Assembly: GCA_937916185.1 (NCBI GenBank)
Contig: CALGGD010000109.1
Coordinates: forward strand, 1-20,261
Direction of reading: 5' to 3'
Source of the DNA: an uncultured Oxalobacter sp.
GTDB taxonomy: Bacteria; Pseudomonadota; Gammaproteobacteria; Burkholderiales; Burkholderiaceae_D
DNA: 20,261 nt
Shown here: piece after piece, positions 1 to 7,279 of the stretch
Numbering within the stretch: position 1 is the stretch's first letter
How the letters are laid out: each line of letters opens with the position of its first letter
Position numbers and translations under genes: made by a program
The notes under the pieces: generated by a model
The model's input: only the letters and a program-made list of their open reading frames with translations
Database searches by the model: none
Told to the model about the DNA's origin: nothing

Positions 1-1
1 G

Positions 2-328
2 GCCGATGGCGAAGACCTTTTTCAGGATGGGCAGGTCCAGCCGGATGGTTCCCGTTACAAGGTGCCACAGATGGGGTGGAACCAGGTTGCCATGCATGGC
101 GCCCATCCACTTTGGCAGGGTGTCAAGGACAACAGTTTCTTTTATTTTGTGCACAGTTTCTATGCGGTGCCCGCCAATGACAGTCATGTTGCTGGTGTAA
201 CAGAATATGGTGTGCCGTTCTGCAGTGCGGTTGCAAAAGACAATATTTTCGCAACACAGTTCCATCCGGAAAAAAGTGCCTCGGTCGGTCTGCAGCTTTA
301 CCGGAATTTCCTGTATTGGAACCCCTGA
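2..328 (+). CDS. hisH: Imidazole glycerol phosphate synthase, glutaminase subunit HisH (3' part)
   Basis: This is the C-terminal ~108 residues of HisH; the frame is open from base 2 and the gene begins before the window. HisH hydrolyses glutamine and channels ammonia to HisF for the fifth step of histidine synthesis. The visible part has the class I amidotransferase sequence QMGWNQV and the FHPEKS motif that supplies the His and Glu of the Cys-His-Glu triad; the nucleophilic Cys lies outside the window. It ends in TGA and is followed after 45 bases by hisA, its normal neighbour. The ATG at 62 is internal, because the reading frame and the family similarity continue upstream of it. Confidence 0.95.
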   Translation, partial: ADGEDLFQDGQVQPDGSRYKVPQMGWNQVAMHGAHPLWQGVKDNSFFYFVHSFYAVPANDSHVAGVTEYGVPFCSAVAKDNIFATQFHPEKSASVGLQLYRNFLYWNP

Positions 329-373
329 TGGCAGAACGGAGATTTTCTAACAGGATTTGCTAAGGATTTTGAT

Positions 374-1141
374 ATGCTTCTTATTCCCGCTGTTGATATG
401 AAAGACGGTGCCTGTGTCCGCCTGAAACAGGGCGATATGGAGCAGGCGACAGTGTTCTCAAATGATCCAGCTGAAATGGCGCTCCATTGGCTCAATCAAG
501 GTGGCCGCCGCCTGCATCTGGTGGATCTGAACGGGGCTTTTGCCGGAAAACCGGTCAATGAGCAGCCAATCAGGAGCATTATCAAAGCCACCCAGCAGTT
601 TGCCGCAGAGAAGGGTGTTGAGATTCCCATCGAACTGGGAGGCGGTATCCGTGACCTGCATACCATTGAGCATTATCTGTTCAATGGTATTTCCTATATC
701 ATCATCGGTACCGCAGCGGTCAAGAATCCGCCTTTCCTTCAGGAAGCCTGCAAGCTTTTCCCCGGGCAGATTCTTGTCAGCCTTGATGCGAAAGATGGTG
801 ATGTCGCCATTGATGGCTGGAGTAAACTGACGGGAATCAATGTCGTTGACCTTGCCAAACGGTATGAGGATTATGGTGTCAACAGCATCATCTATACGGA
901 TATCGGCCGTGATGGCATGGGCGCAGGCATCAATATCGATGCGACAGTCAAGCTGGCCAATGCCGTCAGTATGCCAATCATCGCTTCAGGGGGGTTGCAT
1001 GACCTCAATGATGTAAGACGGCTGTGTGAGGTTGAAGACCAGGGTATCTCTGGTGTCATCTGTGGCCGAGCCATCTATATCGGGACATTGGACCTGAAGG
1101 AAGGGCAGGAACTGGCTGACAGTCTCCGTTCCGGGAAATAA
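374..1141 (+). CDS. hisA: ProFAR isomerase HisA
   Basis: 1-(5-phosphoribosyl)-5-[(5-phosphoribosylamino)methylideneamino]imidazole-4-carboxamide isomerase, 255 residues, slightly longer than the usual ~245. It is a (beta/alpha)8 barrel performing the Amadori rearrangement that makes the HisF substrate. Visible family features are the N-terminal [11 protein letters not shown] with catalytic Asp8, the first phosphate-binding glycines (ELGGGIR, about residues 87-93), the second Asp in SLDAKDG (Asp138), and the C-terminal phosphate loop IIASGG. The ATG has an AAGGA ribosome site about 7 bases upstream. The first and second halves of the barrel show the usual internal duplication. It lies between hisH and hisF and is cytoplasmic. 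Confidence 0.97.
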   Translation: MLLIPAVDMKDGACVRLKQGDMEQATVFSNDPAEMALHWLNQGGRRLHLVDLNGAFAGKPVNEQPIRSIIKATQQFAAEKGVEIPIELGGGIRDLHTIEHYLFNGISYIIIGTAAVKNPPFLQEACKLFPGQILVSLDAKDGDVAIDGWSKLTGINVVDLAKRYEDYGVNSIIYTDIGRDGMGAGINIDATVKLANAVSMPIIASGGLHDLNDVRRLCEVEDQGISGVICGRAIYIGTLDLKEGQELADSLRSGK

Positions 1142-1155
1142 GGCGGGGGAGTGCT

Positions 1156-1914
1156 ATGCTGACCAAACGGATTATTCCTTGTCTTGATGTCACAGCAGGC
1201 AGGGTCGTCAAAGGGGTCAATTTCGTTGAGCTGCGGGATGCGGGTGATCCTGTTGAGATTGCCAGACGCTACAACGATCAGGGTGCGGATGAAATCACTT
1301 TCCTGGATATCACCGCTTCCAGTGACAAACGTGACATCATCCTGCATATCATCGAGGCGGTTTCTTCACAGGTGTTCATCCCGTTGACAGTGGGCGGCGG
1401 TGTCCGCACGGTGGAAGATGTGCGCCGTCTGCTGAATGCGGGGGCGGACAAGGTCAGTATCAATACATCAGCTGTGACCAATCCGCAGCTGGTTGCAGAT
1501 GCCGCCAACCGTTATGGTTCCCAGTGTATTGTTGTTGCCATCGATGCAAAACAGACAGGTCCTGACCATTGGGAGGTCTTTACCCATGGGGGACGCAATG
1601 CGACAGGCCTTGAGGCTGTTTCATGGGCAAAGCATATGGAACAGTCGGGTGCTGGCGAAATCCTGTTGACCAGCATGGACCGTGATGGCACAAAAAGCGG
1701 TTTCGATCTTGAGCTGACCCGGCGCATTTCTGATTCGGTCAATATCCCTGTCATCGCATCAGGCGGTGTCGGGAATCTGCAGCATATGGCAGATGGGGTG
1801 CTTGAAGGGCATGCCGATGCCGTCCTTGCCGCAAGTGTTTTCCATTACGGTACATATACCATTGCGGAGGCAAAGCGGTATATGGCTGAAAGAGACATTC
1901 CTGTACGTTTATGA
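1156..1914 (+). CDS. hisF: Imidazole glycerol phosphate synthase, cyclase subunit HisF
   Basis: 252 residues, the normal HisF length. With HisH it converts PRFAR and ammonia into imidazole glycerol phosphate and AICAR. The start [12 protein letters not shown] carries catalytic Asp11, and VVAIDAK carries catalytic Asp130. Phosphate-binding loops TVGGGVR and IASGGVG sit at the expected places. A strong GGGGGAG ribosome site precedes the ATG. The end overlaps the start of hisI by four bases (ATGA), which suggests translational coupling. Confidence 0.98.
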   Translation: MLTKRIIPCLDVTAGRVVKGVNFVELRDAGDPVEIARRYNDQGADEITFLDITASSDKRDIILHIIEAVSSQVFIPLTVGGGVRTVEDVRRLLNAGADKVSINTSAVTNPQLVADAANRYGSQCIVVAIDAKQTGPDHWEVFTHGGRNATGLEAVSWAKHMEQSGAGEILLTSMDRDGTKSGFDLELTRRISDSVNIPVIASGGVGNLQHMADGVLEGHADAVLAASVFHYGTYTIAEAKRYMAERDIPVRL

Positions 1915-2309
1915 AAGATACTGACTGGCTTGATACCATCAGATGGGATGAGAAAGGCCTGATGCCTGCGGTAGCGCAGGATGCCAGGACCAAAGAAATC
2001 CTGATGCTGGCATGGGTCAACCGTGAGGCACTCATGGAGGCCCTGAAATGCGGCAATGCTGTTTACTGGAGCCGTTCCCGAGGGAGACTCTGGCGGAAAG
2101 GGGAGGAGTCCGGGCATGTCCAGAAAATCTTGGATATTCGCCTGGATTGCGATAATGATGCTTTGGTCTATCTGGTTGAGCAGACGGGATTGGCATGCCA
2201 TACAGGCCGTCATTCCTGCTTTTTCCAGCAGCTCAGGACTGATGGTGGGAAACCTCACTGGGAAATTGCCGAGCCTGTCTTGAAGAACCCTTCGGAGATT
2301 TATAAATGA
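1911..2309 (+). CDS. hisI: Phosphoribosyl-AMP cyclohydrolase HisI
   Basis: 132 residues, a stand-alone HisI domain rather than the HisIE fusion of enterobacteria. It opens the adenine ring of phosphoribosyl-AMP in the third step of histidine synthesis. The metal sites are readable: DCDNDA gives Asp79, Asp81 and Asp83 for magnesium, and Cys80, Cys96 and Cys103 (in CHTGRHSC) are the zinc ligands. It overlaps hisF by four bases at its start and hisE by four bases at its end. Confidence 0.97.
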   Translation: MKDTDWLDTIRWDEKGLMPAVAQDARTKEILMLAWVNREALMEALKCGNAVYWSRSRGRLWRKGEESGHVQKILDIRLDCDNDALVYLVEQTGLACHTGRHSCFFQQLRTDGGKPHWEIAEPVLKNPSEIYK

Positions 2310-2644
2310 GCGAGATTCTCAGACGCATCGCGGCAGTCATCGAATCCAGGAAACTGGAGAATGGCGGTAATCCTGAAAAGTCCTATGTCAGCAGTCTTTT
2401 TGCAAAAGGAGATGATGCCATCCTGAAAAAGGTCGGTGAAGAGGCGACAGAGTCCGTTATGGCGGCAAAGGATATCCGTAATAATATGCCTGCTGAGAAA
2501 CTGACGTATGAAGTTGCTGACTTGTGGTTCCATTCCATGATCATGCTTTCCCGGTTCGGGCTTGGACCAGATGATGTCCTGAATGAGCTTGCCAGAAGGG
2601 AAGGGCTTTCCGGTTTGGTGGAGAAGGCAAACCGGAACAAATAA
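2306..2644 (+). CDS. hisE: Phosphoribosyl-ATP pyrophosphatase HisE
   Basis: 112 residues, an all-alpha MazG-like pyrophosphohydrolase that acts just before HisI. The [12 protein letters not shown] stretch (about residues 46-57) is the acidic magnesium-binding helix of the family, followed by the second acidic helix around YEVADLWFH. It starts inside the hisI stop region, so the two probably assemble from coupled translation. Separate hisI and hisE genes are the norm in Betaproteobacteria. Confidence 0.96.
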   Translation: MSEILRRIAAVIESRKLENGGNPEKSYVSSLFAKGDDAILKKVGEEATESVMAAKDIRNNMPAEKLTYEVADLWFHSMIMLSRFGLGPDDVLNELARREGLSGLVEKANRNK

Positions 2645-2678
2645 ACTTGAACCATCCATAATCAAAAAGGTGACGGCT

Positions 2679-3050
2679 ATGGCTGATTGTATTTTCTGTA
2701 AGATTGCCAATAAGGAACTGCCATCCACGGTTGTTTACGAAAATGACCGGGTCATGGTGTTCCGTGATATCCATCCAGCGGCGCCAACCCATCTCCTGAT
2801 CATTCCAAAGCGGCATATACCAACGTTGTCGCACTGTCAGGCTGATGATGTTTCCCTGCTGGGAGAAATGATGGTACTGATTCCAGAATTGGCGAAACAG
2901 GAAGGCATTCAGGTTGAAGGGTATGAAAACGGGGCTTCAAAAGGCGGTTTCCGGGTTGTTGTCAACGCAGGGCCTGATGGACGTCAGGATGTTTATCACC
3001 TGCATATCCATCTGATGGGTGGCCCGCGCCCTTGGAAGAATCAGAACTGA
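2679..3050 (+). CDS. hinT: HIT family purine nucleoside phosphoramidase (HinT-like)
   Basis: 123 residues from the ATG at 2679. The frame is open further upstream into hisE, but MADCIFCKI is the classic HinT start and AAAGGTGA gives it a ribosome site. HinT enzymes hydrolyse adenosine 5'-phosphoramidates and aminoacyl-AMP adducts. The histidine triad HLHIHL lies at residues 107-112 and the IIPKRHI strand at about 41-47. Cys4 and Cys7 resemble the zinc-binding CxxC seen in many HIT proteins. It follows hisE by 34 bases and is probably transcribed with the his genes. Confidence 0.95.
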   Translation: MADCIFCKIANKELPSTVVYENDRVMVFRDIHPAAPTHLLIIPKRHIPTLSHCQADDVSLLGEMMVLIPELAKQEGIQVEGYENGASKGGFRVVVNAGPDGRQDVYHLHIHLMGGPRPWKNQN

Positions 3051-3059
3051 TGGCATAGT

Positions 3060-3087
3060 CCCAGACCTTCTGGGCAAAGCCTTTTTT
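3060..3087 (+). terminator. Possible weak terminator or attenuating hairpin between hinT and nif3
   Basis: CCCAGA and TCTGGG form a perfect 6-base stem with a 3-base loop at 3060-3074. A run of six T follows at 3082-3087. The 7-base gap between stem and T-run is longer than in a standard intrinsic terminator, so this may only reduce read-through into the NIF3 gene or be fortuitous. Confidence 0.3.
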
Positions 3088-3108
3088 CACTTATCAGATG
3101 GTTTGCCT

Positions 3109-3882
3109 ATGGAAGCAGGAGCCCTTTCAGTTGATAGGAATATCATTGTCCAGTTCCTTGCCGAAGAACTGAAGACATCAGTCATCCAGGATTATTGTCC
3201 CAACGGTCTTCAAGTGGAAGGGACGGTTCATGTCCGTTCCATTGTCAGTGGTGTGACAGCCAGTCAGGCATTGATTGACATGGCGGTTGAACTCAAGGCA
3301 GACACCCTGCTGGTTCATCATGGTTATTTCTGGCGTGGGGAAAATGCGGTCATCACGGGATTGAAACGCAACCGCATCAAGCAGCTGCTTGTCCATGACA
3401 TCAACCTGCTGACCTATCATCTGCCATTGGATCTGCATCCGGAAATCGGCAACAATGCCCAGCTTGGCAGGGTGTTGGGGTTCACGCCGACTGGGCGTTT
3501 TGGAGAGCACGGGCTGGGGTGGTTGGGCACATTGGCGGATCCTGAGATTGCGACAGCGGGACAGCTTGCGGAGCATGTTGAAAAAGTCCTGGGCCGTAAG
3601 CCCCTGCTTGTCGGTGACCCTTTCCTTCCAGTCGGTACGGTTGGCTGGTGCAGTGGCGCTGCACAGGATATGATTGCTGATGCAGTCAATGCCGGAGCAG
3701 GCATCTATCTTTCAGGGGAGATTTCTGAACAGACTGTCCATGAAGCCCGTGAAAATGGCATTGCCTATCTTGCCTGTGGGCATCATGCCACGGAACGCTA
3801 TGGCATCCAGGCACTGGGCAATCTGCTGGCGGGAAGATACGGTGTAAAGCATACGTTCATTGATATCGACAATCCTGCATAG
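3109..3882 (+). CDS. NIF3/YbgI family dinuclear metal-centre protein
   Basis: 257 residues from the ATG at 3109. Family members are toroidal hexamers with two metals per subunit, sometimes annotated as GTP cyclohydrolase 1 type 2; the true function is not settled. Visible motifs are YCPNGLQVEG near the N terminus, LLVHHGYFWRGE (metal-binding histidines), TYHLPLDLHPEIGN, and the C-terminal CGHHATERYGIQALG that closes the metal site. The start is the weak point: the frame is open back into hinT and no clear ribosome site precedes 3109, but family N termini begin a few residues before the VDRN stretch, which fits. It lies 58 bases after hinT. Confidence 0.93.
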   Translation: MEAGALSVDRNIIVQFLAEELKTSVIQDYCPNGLQVEGTVHVRSIVSGVTASQALIDMAVELKADTLLVHHGYFWRGENAVITGLKRNRIKQLLVHDINLLTYHLPLDLHPEIGNNAQLGRVLGFTPTGRFGEHGLGWLGTLADPEIATAGQLAEHVEKVLGRKPLLVGDPFLPVGTVGWCSGAAQDMIADAVNAGAGIYLSGEISEQTVHEARENGIAYLACGHHATERYGIQALGNLLAGRYGVKHTFIDIDNPA

Positions 3883-3907
3883 CCTGACAGACGGATAAAA
3901 AGCCCTC

Positions 3908-3936
3908 TTTAAAAGCCTATTTCAGTCATTTATAAT
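3908..3936 (+). promoter_or_regulatory. Predicted sigma-70 promoter for sspA-sspB
   Basis: A perfect TATAAT at 3931-3936 is preceded, at a 17-base spacing, by TTTAAA (4 of 6 to the -35 consensus). It lies about 80 bases upstream of the sspA ATG in the only sizeable gap between the his-hinT-nif3 run and sspA, so it plausibly separates the two transcription units. Confidence 0.55.
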
Positions 3937-4017
3937 GCTCATCTGTGGAATTATCTGCTGTCAGAAGGCAGACTGTTCTTCCCGTATATATTCAGGCTAC
4001 CATAAAGGAACCGTATC

Positions 4018-4632
4018 ATGATGGAACTTTATTCTTCTGCGACTTGCCCGTTTTCACACCGCTGCCGTTTTGTCCTGTGTGAGAAAGGCGGTATGGATTA
4101 TGAAGTCAAGGAAGTCGATCTTTTCAACAAGCCTGAAGAAATCTCAGCCATGAATCCATATGGGCAGGTGCCTATCCTGGTGGAGCGTGACCTGATTCTT
4201 TATGAATCCAATATCATCAATGAATATATCGATGAACGCTTCCCGCATCCACAGCTGATGCCGGCTGACCCTCAGACGCGGGCAAAGGCACGCCTGATGC
4301 TTTTCAATCTTGAAAAACTCTTTTTTGGACATGTCGATACACTGGAGAATGACAGGTCTGAAAATGCAGCTGCAGCTCAGGAAAGGGCCTGTGTTGAAAT
4401 CCGTGAGAACCTGACGATGCTTTCCGGCCATCTGCAGCGTTCAAAATATCTGATGGGTGATGAGCTGACCATGCCGGATGTTGCTTTGGCGCCATTGCTC
4501 TGGCGTCTGCAGCATTATGGCATTGAATTGCCGAAATCAGCGGTTGCTGTTGAAAAGTATGCACAGATGGTTTTTGCACGTCCGGCGTTCATTGAATCCC
4601 TGACCGCCCAGGAAAAAATCATGCGTCGTTGA
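4018..4632 (+). CDS. sspA: Stringent starvation protein A
   Basis: 204 residues, glutathione S-transferase fold. SspA binds RNA polymerase and changes promoter choice under starvation and acid stress in enterobacteria; it is not an active transferase. The N-terminal thioredoxin-like domain starts MMELYSSATCPFSHRCRF, and the NPYGQVPIL and ESNIINEYIDERFPHP segments are characteristic of SspA rather than of catalytic GSTs. The helical C-terminal domain fills residues ~85-204. The ribosome site AAAGGAA sits about 9 bases before the ATG. sspB follows after 15 bases, the conserved pair order. Confidence 0.96.
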   Translation: MMELYSSATCPFSHRCRFVLCEKGGMDYEVKEVDLFNKPEEISAMNPYGQVPILVERDLILYESNIINEYIDERFPHPQLMPADPQTRAKARLMLFNLEKLFFGHVDTLENDRSENAAAAQERACVEIRENLTMLSGHLQRSKYLMGDELTMPDVALAPLLWRLQHYGIELPKSAVAVEKYAQMVFARPAFIESLTAQEKIMRR

Positions 4633-4647
4633 CAAGGAGAGGAAGTC

Positions 4648-5040
4648 ATGGCTGTCGAAATCCCTTTCAAACCCTATCTGATCCGTGCGTTTTACGAATG
4701 GACTGTTGATAACGGTCAGACACCTTATATTGTTGCAAAACCTGGAGCCTATGCCCGGGTTCCACGTCAGTATGTCAAGGATGAGCATATTGTCTTGGAC
4801 ATCAGCCCGGAGGCTACGGCAGCCCTTCATATGGACAATGAGGGCATCAGTTTCAAGGCTCGCTTTGATGGCAGATCCATGGATGTCTATCTGCCGATTG
4901 AAAACATTGCAGGGATTTATCCCCAGGAGCTTGGGCCTGAAGAGATGATGCCGTTCGAGACATCGGAACCTGCCAGGAAACCATCATCCAAAGGTTCCGA
5001 AAAAAGCGAAAAAAAACCTACATTGAAGTTGGTAAAATAA
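4648..5040 (+). CDS. sspB: ClpXP protease specificity-enhancing factor SspB
   Basis: 130 residues. SspB is an adaptor that binds ssrA-tagged proteins from stalled ribosomes and hands them to ClpXP. The N-terminal substrate-binding domain includes KPYLIRAFYEW and the YDISPEA-like segment VLDISPEATAAL. After residue ~105 comes a charged, low-complexity linker rich in Lys, Ser and Glu, then the terminal LKLVK, which matches the short C-terminal motif that docks on the ClpX zinc-binding domain. An AGGAGAGGAAG ribosome site precedes the ATG. The tRNA gene starts 22 bases after the stop. Confidence 0.95.
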   Translation: MAVEIPFKPYLIRAFYEWTVDNGQTPYIVAKPGAYARVPRQYVKDEHIVLDISPEATAALHMDNEGISFKARFDGRSMDVYLPIENIAGIYPQELGPEEMMPFETSEPARKPSSKGSEKSEKKPTLKLVK

Positions 5041-5048
5041 GATAGAAT
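5023..5048 (+). promoter_or_regulatory. Weak candidate promoter for tRNA-Thr inside the end of sspB
   Basis: TAGAAT at 5043-5048 lies 14 bases before the tRNA and resembles a -10 box. The nearest -35-like hexamer, TTGAAG at 5023, is only 14 bases away, which is too short. The tRNA may instead be transcribed from the sspA promoter. Confidence 0.25.
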
Positions 5049-5062
5049 ACTTCCTTTCCTGT

Positions 5063-5138
5063 GCCGGCTTAGCTCATCAGGTAGAGCACATGATTTGTAA
5101 TCATGGGGTGGCGGGTTCAAGTCCTGCAGCCGGCACCA
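5063..5138 (+). tRNA. tRNA-Thr (anticodon UGU)
   Basis: A full 76-base cloverleaf. The 7-base acceptor stem GCCGGCT pairs with AGCCGGC, followed by a discriminator A and an encoded CCA. The anticodon stem CATGA/TCATG holds the loop TTTGTAA, giving anticodon TGT, which reads ACA and other ACN threonine codons. The T-arm contains GGTTCAAGTCC. The D-arm has AGCTCATCAGGTAGAGC. No integrase or duplicated 3' end is seen, so there is no sign it serves as an attachment site. Confidence 0.98.
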
Positions 5139-5254
5139 TTTCACGCAAAAGTAGTTAAAATCACTGATTCCGTCGCTATATTCAGTGATAATTAATGCAA
5201 AATACATTATTTTGCTGTCTTTCTGATAAAAATCCCTGGTATCTGCTGTATCGG

Positions 5255-5284
5255 AAAAAACCAACAAAATCATAGGTTTTTTAG
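5255..5284 (+). terminator. Probable terminator after tRNA-Thr
   Basis: Eight-base stem AAAAAACC/GGTTTTTT with a 12-base loop. Because the stem arms are A- and T-runs, it could act in both directions. It is the best candidate for ending the sspA-sspB-tRNA transcript, though the stem is weak in G+C. Confidence 0.4.
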
Positions 5285-5294
5285 TCATTTTCTC

Positions 5295-5322
5295 TTGCTT
5301 TTAGCTATGTCACTGGTATACT
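5295..5322 (+). promoter_or_regulatory. Predicted extended -10 promoter for the CoA-transferase gene
   Basis: TTGCTT at 5295-5300 and TATACT at 5317-5322 are separated by 16 bases, and the TG at 5314-5315 makes an extended -10. Transcripts would carry a leader of about 190 bases before the ATG at 5519, containing the AGTTGC/GCAACT hairpin at 5347-5364. Confidence 0.45.
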
Positions 5323-5518
5323 TCATTATTCGAACTCATGATTGGGAGTTGCAAAAAAGCAACTGCATTGTTTAACTGGATAGATTTACCCGCTTCCAGT
5401 TATGGAAAGCCTGGAAAACCCTCCTTGGCAAAAGAATCCCAGCTTGAGATTATGTGCAACAACTTCATTTAAAATTGGACTAAAAAGCTTAATTTCGCGC
5501 TCATCTACAGGTAAAGTT

Positions 5519-7024
5519 ATGAATAGTGATGTTTTGAAAGAACGTATCAGGGTTCCTTCCCTGCGTGCAAAAGTCATCAGTGCAGATGCTGCTGCAGAAT
5601 ACGTCACCGATGGTATGTTGGTTGGTATGAGTGGTTTCACGCTGGCAGGTGGCGGCAAGGGGGTTCCTCATGCCATTGCCCGGAAGGCGCTGGCAAACCC
5701 GATGAAGATATCACTATATACAGGCGCATCCCTGGGGAATGATGTGGATGAGGCGCTGTCCAATGCCCATGCCCTTTCCCACCGCGGTCCATTCCAGACT
5801 TCCCGCACATTGCGGAATGCCATCAACCGTGGTGAGCTCATGTACATCGACAGCCATCTGTCAGAAACGGCGGAGACAATCATAAAACGTGGCCAGCATA
5901 TGGAAGTGGCGATCCTGGAGGCTGTTTCCATTACGGAAGAAGGCAAGATCATCCCGACCACCTCCGTTGGCAACAACGAGATTTTTGCCCAGATGGCAGA
6001 CAAGATCATCGTTGAAATCAATCTGGCCTATTCCCTTACGCTGGAGGGGGCTCATGATATCGCTTATTTCAAACGGTTTCCTGATGCTGAGCCAATCGGC
6101 ATTATGAAGCCATCTGACCGTATCGGTGATATCGGGATCCAGGTTCCTCTTGACAAGATTGTCGGGATTGTCATCACCAATGAAATGGATACACCTTCCG
6201 CCAATCTGCCGCCTGATGAGGAAACCGAACAGATTGCCGGACATCTGATTGACTATTTCAAACGTGAAATCCGGCAGGGGCGCCTCACCAGCAGCCTGCG
6301 TCCTCTCCAGTCTGGTATCGGTACCATTGCAAATGCCGTCATGTCAGGCCTGCGTACGGGGCCATTCGGTCATCTGACGATGTTTTCTGAGGTCTTGCAG
6401 GATTCCACTTTCGAGCTCATTGATGCAGGTATGATGGATTTTGCTTCCGCAACCGCCATCACACTGACAGATGAGATGAGCCACAAGGTTTTTGATCATT
6501 TTGAACGTTACAAGAACAATGTGGTTATCCGCCCGCAGCGTTTTTCCAACCATCCAGGAATCGTCCAGCGTTTGGGACTGATTACTATCAACACGGCGCT
6601 GGAGGCGGATATCTATGGGCATATCAACTCCACCCATGTGATGGGGACCCATATGATGAACGGTATCGGCGGATCCGGAGACTTTACCCACAATGCGCAT
6701 ACTGCGGTGTTTGTCACAAAATCGGTTGCAAAGGATGGCATCATTTCCAGTATCGTGCCAATGGTTCCGCATGTTGACCATACCGAGCATGATGTCGATA
6801 TCCTGGTGACGGAAGTCGGTTTGGCTGACCTTCGTGGCCTGGCTCCCCGCGAACGGGCGCAGACCATCATCAATAACTGTGTGACCGGTGAATTCAAGGA
6901 TATGTTGGTTGACTATGTCAGGGAAGCCAACCGCAGAGGCGGTCAGACACCGCATATCCTTGAGGAAGCGCTTTCCTGGCATCAGCGCCTGCTTGAAACC
7001 GGTTCAATGAAAAAACATCGATAA
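5519..7024 (+). CDS. Succinyl-CoA:acetate CoA-transferase (acetyl-CoA hydrolase/transferase family, AarC-like)
   Basis: 501 residues from ATG 5519, matching the ~500-residue class I CoA-transferases such as AarC and YgfH. These move CoA between succinate and acetate or related acids through a glutamyl-CoA intermediate. The catalytic Glu is predicted in TMFSEVLQD (about Glu291). The oxyanion and CoA-binding region SGIGTIANAVMSGL lies just before it. The C-terminal signature IGGSGDFTHNA...TEVGLADLRGLAPRER is intact. The frame is open 39 codons further upstream to an ATG at 5402, but that segment is AT-rich, has no family resemblance and is better read as leader. In an oxalate- or organic-acid-using anaerobe it would recycle CoA between organic acids; that role is inferred. 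Confidence 0.9.
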   Translation: MNSDVLKERIRVPSLRAKVISADAAAEYVTDGMLVGMSGFTLAGGGKGVPHAIARKALANPMKISLYTGASLGNDVDEALSNAHALSHRGPFQTSRTLRNAINRGELMYIDSHLSETAETIIKRGQHMEVAILEAVSITEEGKIIPTTSVGNNEIFAQMADKIIVEINLAYSLTLEGAHDIAYFKRFPDAEPIGIMKPSDRIGDIGIQVPLDKIVGIVITNEMDTPSANLPPDEETEQIAGHLIDYFKREIRQGRLTSSLRPLQSGIGTIANAVMSGLRTGPFGHLTMFSEVLQDSTFELIDAGMMDFASATAITLTDEMSHKVFDHFERYKNNVVIRPQRFSNHPGIVQRLGLITINTALEADIYGHINSTHVMGTHMMNGIGGSGDFTHNAHTAVFVTKSVAKDGIISSIVPMVPHVDHTEHDVDILVTEVGLADLRGLAPRERAQTIINNCVTGEFKDMLVDYVREANRRGGQTPHILEEALSWHQRLLETGSMKKHR

Positions 7025-7040
7025 ATATCGGGAACTTTGG

Positions 7041-7080
7041 AAAACGCCTGTCAGGTTGCTGTCTGCCAGGCGTTTTTCTT
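7041..7080 (+). terminator. Intrinsic terminator of the CoA-transferase gene
   Basis: A 10-base perfect stem, AAAACGCCTG at 7041-7050 with CAGGCGTTTT at 7067-7076, with a 16-base loop and a TTTTTCTT tail. It starts 16 bases after the stop codon. Confidence 0.85.
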
Positions 7081-7192
7081 ATTCAGGGGCTGCTGGTTTT
7101 TTTGAAAAATATCCGTTTGTGATAAGTAATGGTCTTTTTATGGTTTCCCCTGTTTTCTATGAAGACAGCCGTTTCTTCCTGTTGGCAGACTC

Positions 7193-7198
7193 TATAAT
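7193..7198 (+). promoter_or_regulatory. Possible -10 box for the NSS transporter gene
   Basis: Perfect TATAAT about 80 bases before the transporter start. No good -35 hexamer is found 16-18 bases upstream, so this may depend on an activator or be accidental. Confidence 0.3.
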
Positions 7199-7279
7199 AC
7201 CAATGGTTCTGAAAGCGGTTCCATGACAGGCATCGACTTCGGTATCACACATTGTTTCTAAAGGTTTTTGGGATTGGCC

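Larger units (their letters stand above)
5139..5518. other. 380-base intergenic region with several small inverted repeats
   Basis: No convincing gene lies here, but it holds four perfect inverted repeats: ATCACTGA at 5160-5167 with 5182-5189; GCAAAAT at 5197-5203 with 5209-5215; AAAAAACC at 5255-5262 with GGTTTTTT at 5275-5282; and AGTTGC at 5347-5352 with GCAACT at 5359-5364. The first three are likely part of transcript ending after the tRNA. The last lies downstream of a promoter candidate and would fold in the CoA-transferase leader. The region is clearly more AT-rich than the genes on either side. Confidence 0.6.

Noticed and set aside
62..328. hisH starting at ATG 62
   Set aside because: HisH-like sequence continues in frame to base 2, so this ATG is internal to a gene cut by the window edge.
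3898..3919. Terminator after nif3 from two AAAAGCC stretches
   Set aside because: They are direct, not inverted, repeats and cannot form a stem.
5063..5138. tRNA-Thr as an integration site
   Set aside because: There is no integrase nearby, and I see no second copy of the tRNA 3' end in the window.
5402..5518. 39-residue N-terminal extension of the CoA-transferase
   Set aside because: AT-rich, without resemblance to the family; ATG 5519 gives the standard length.
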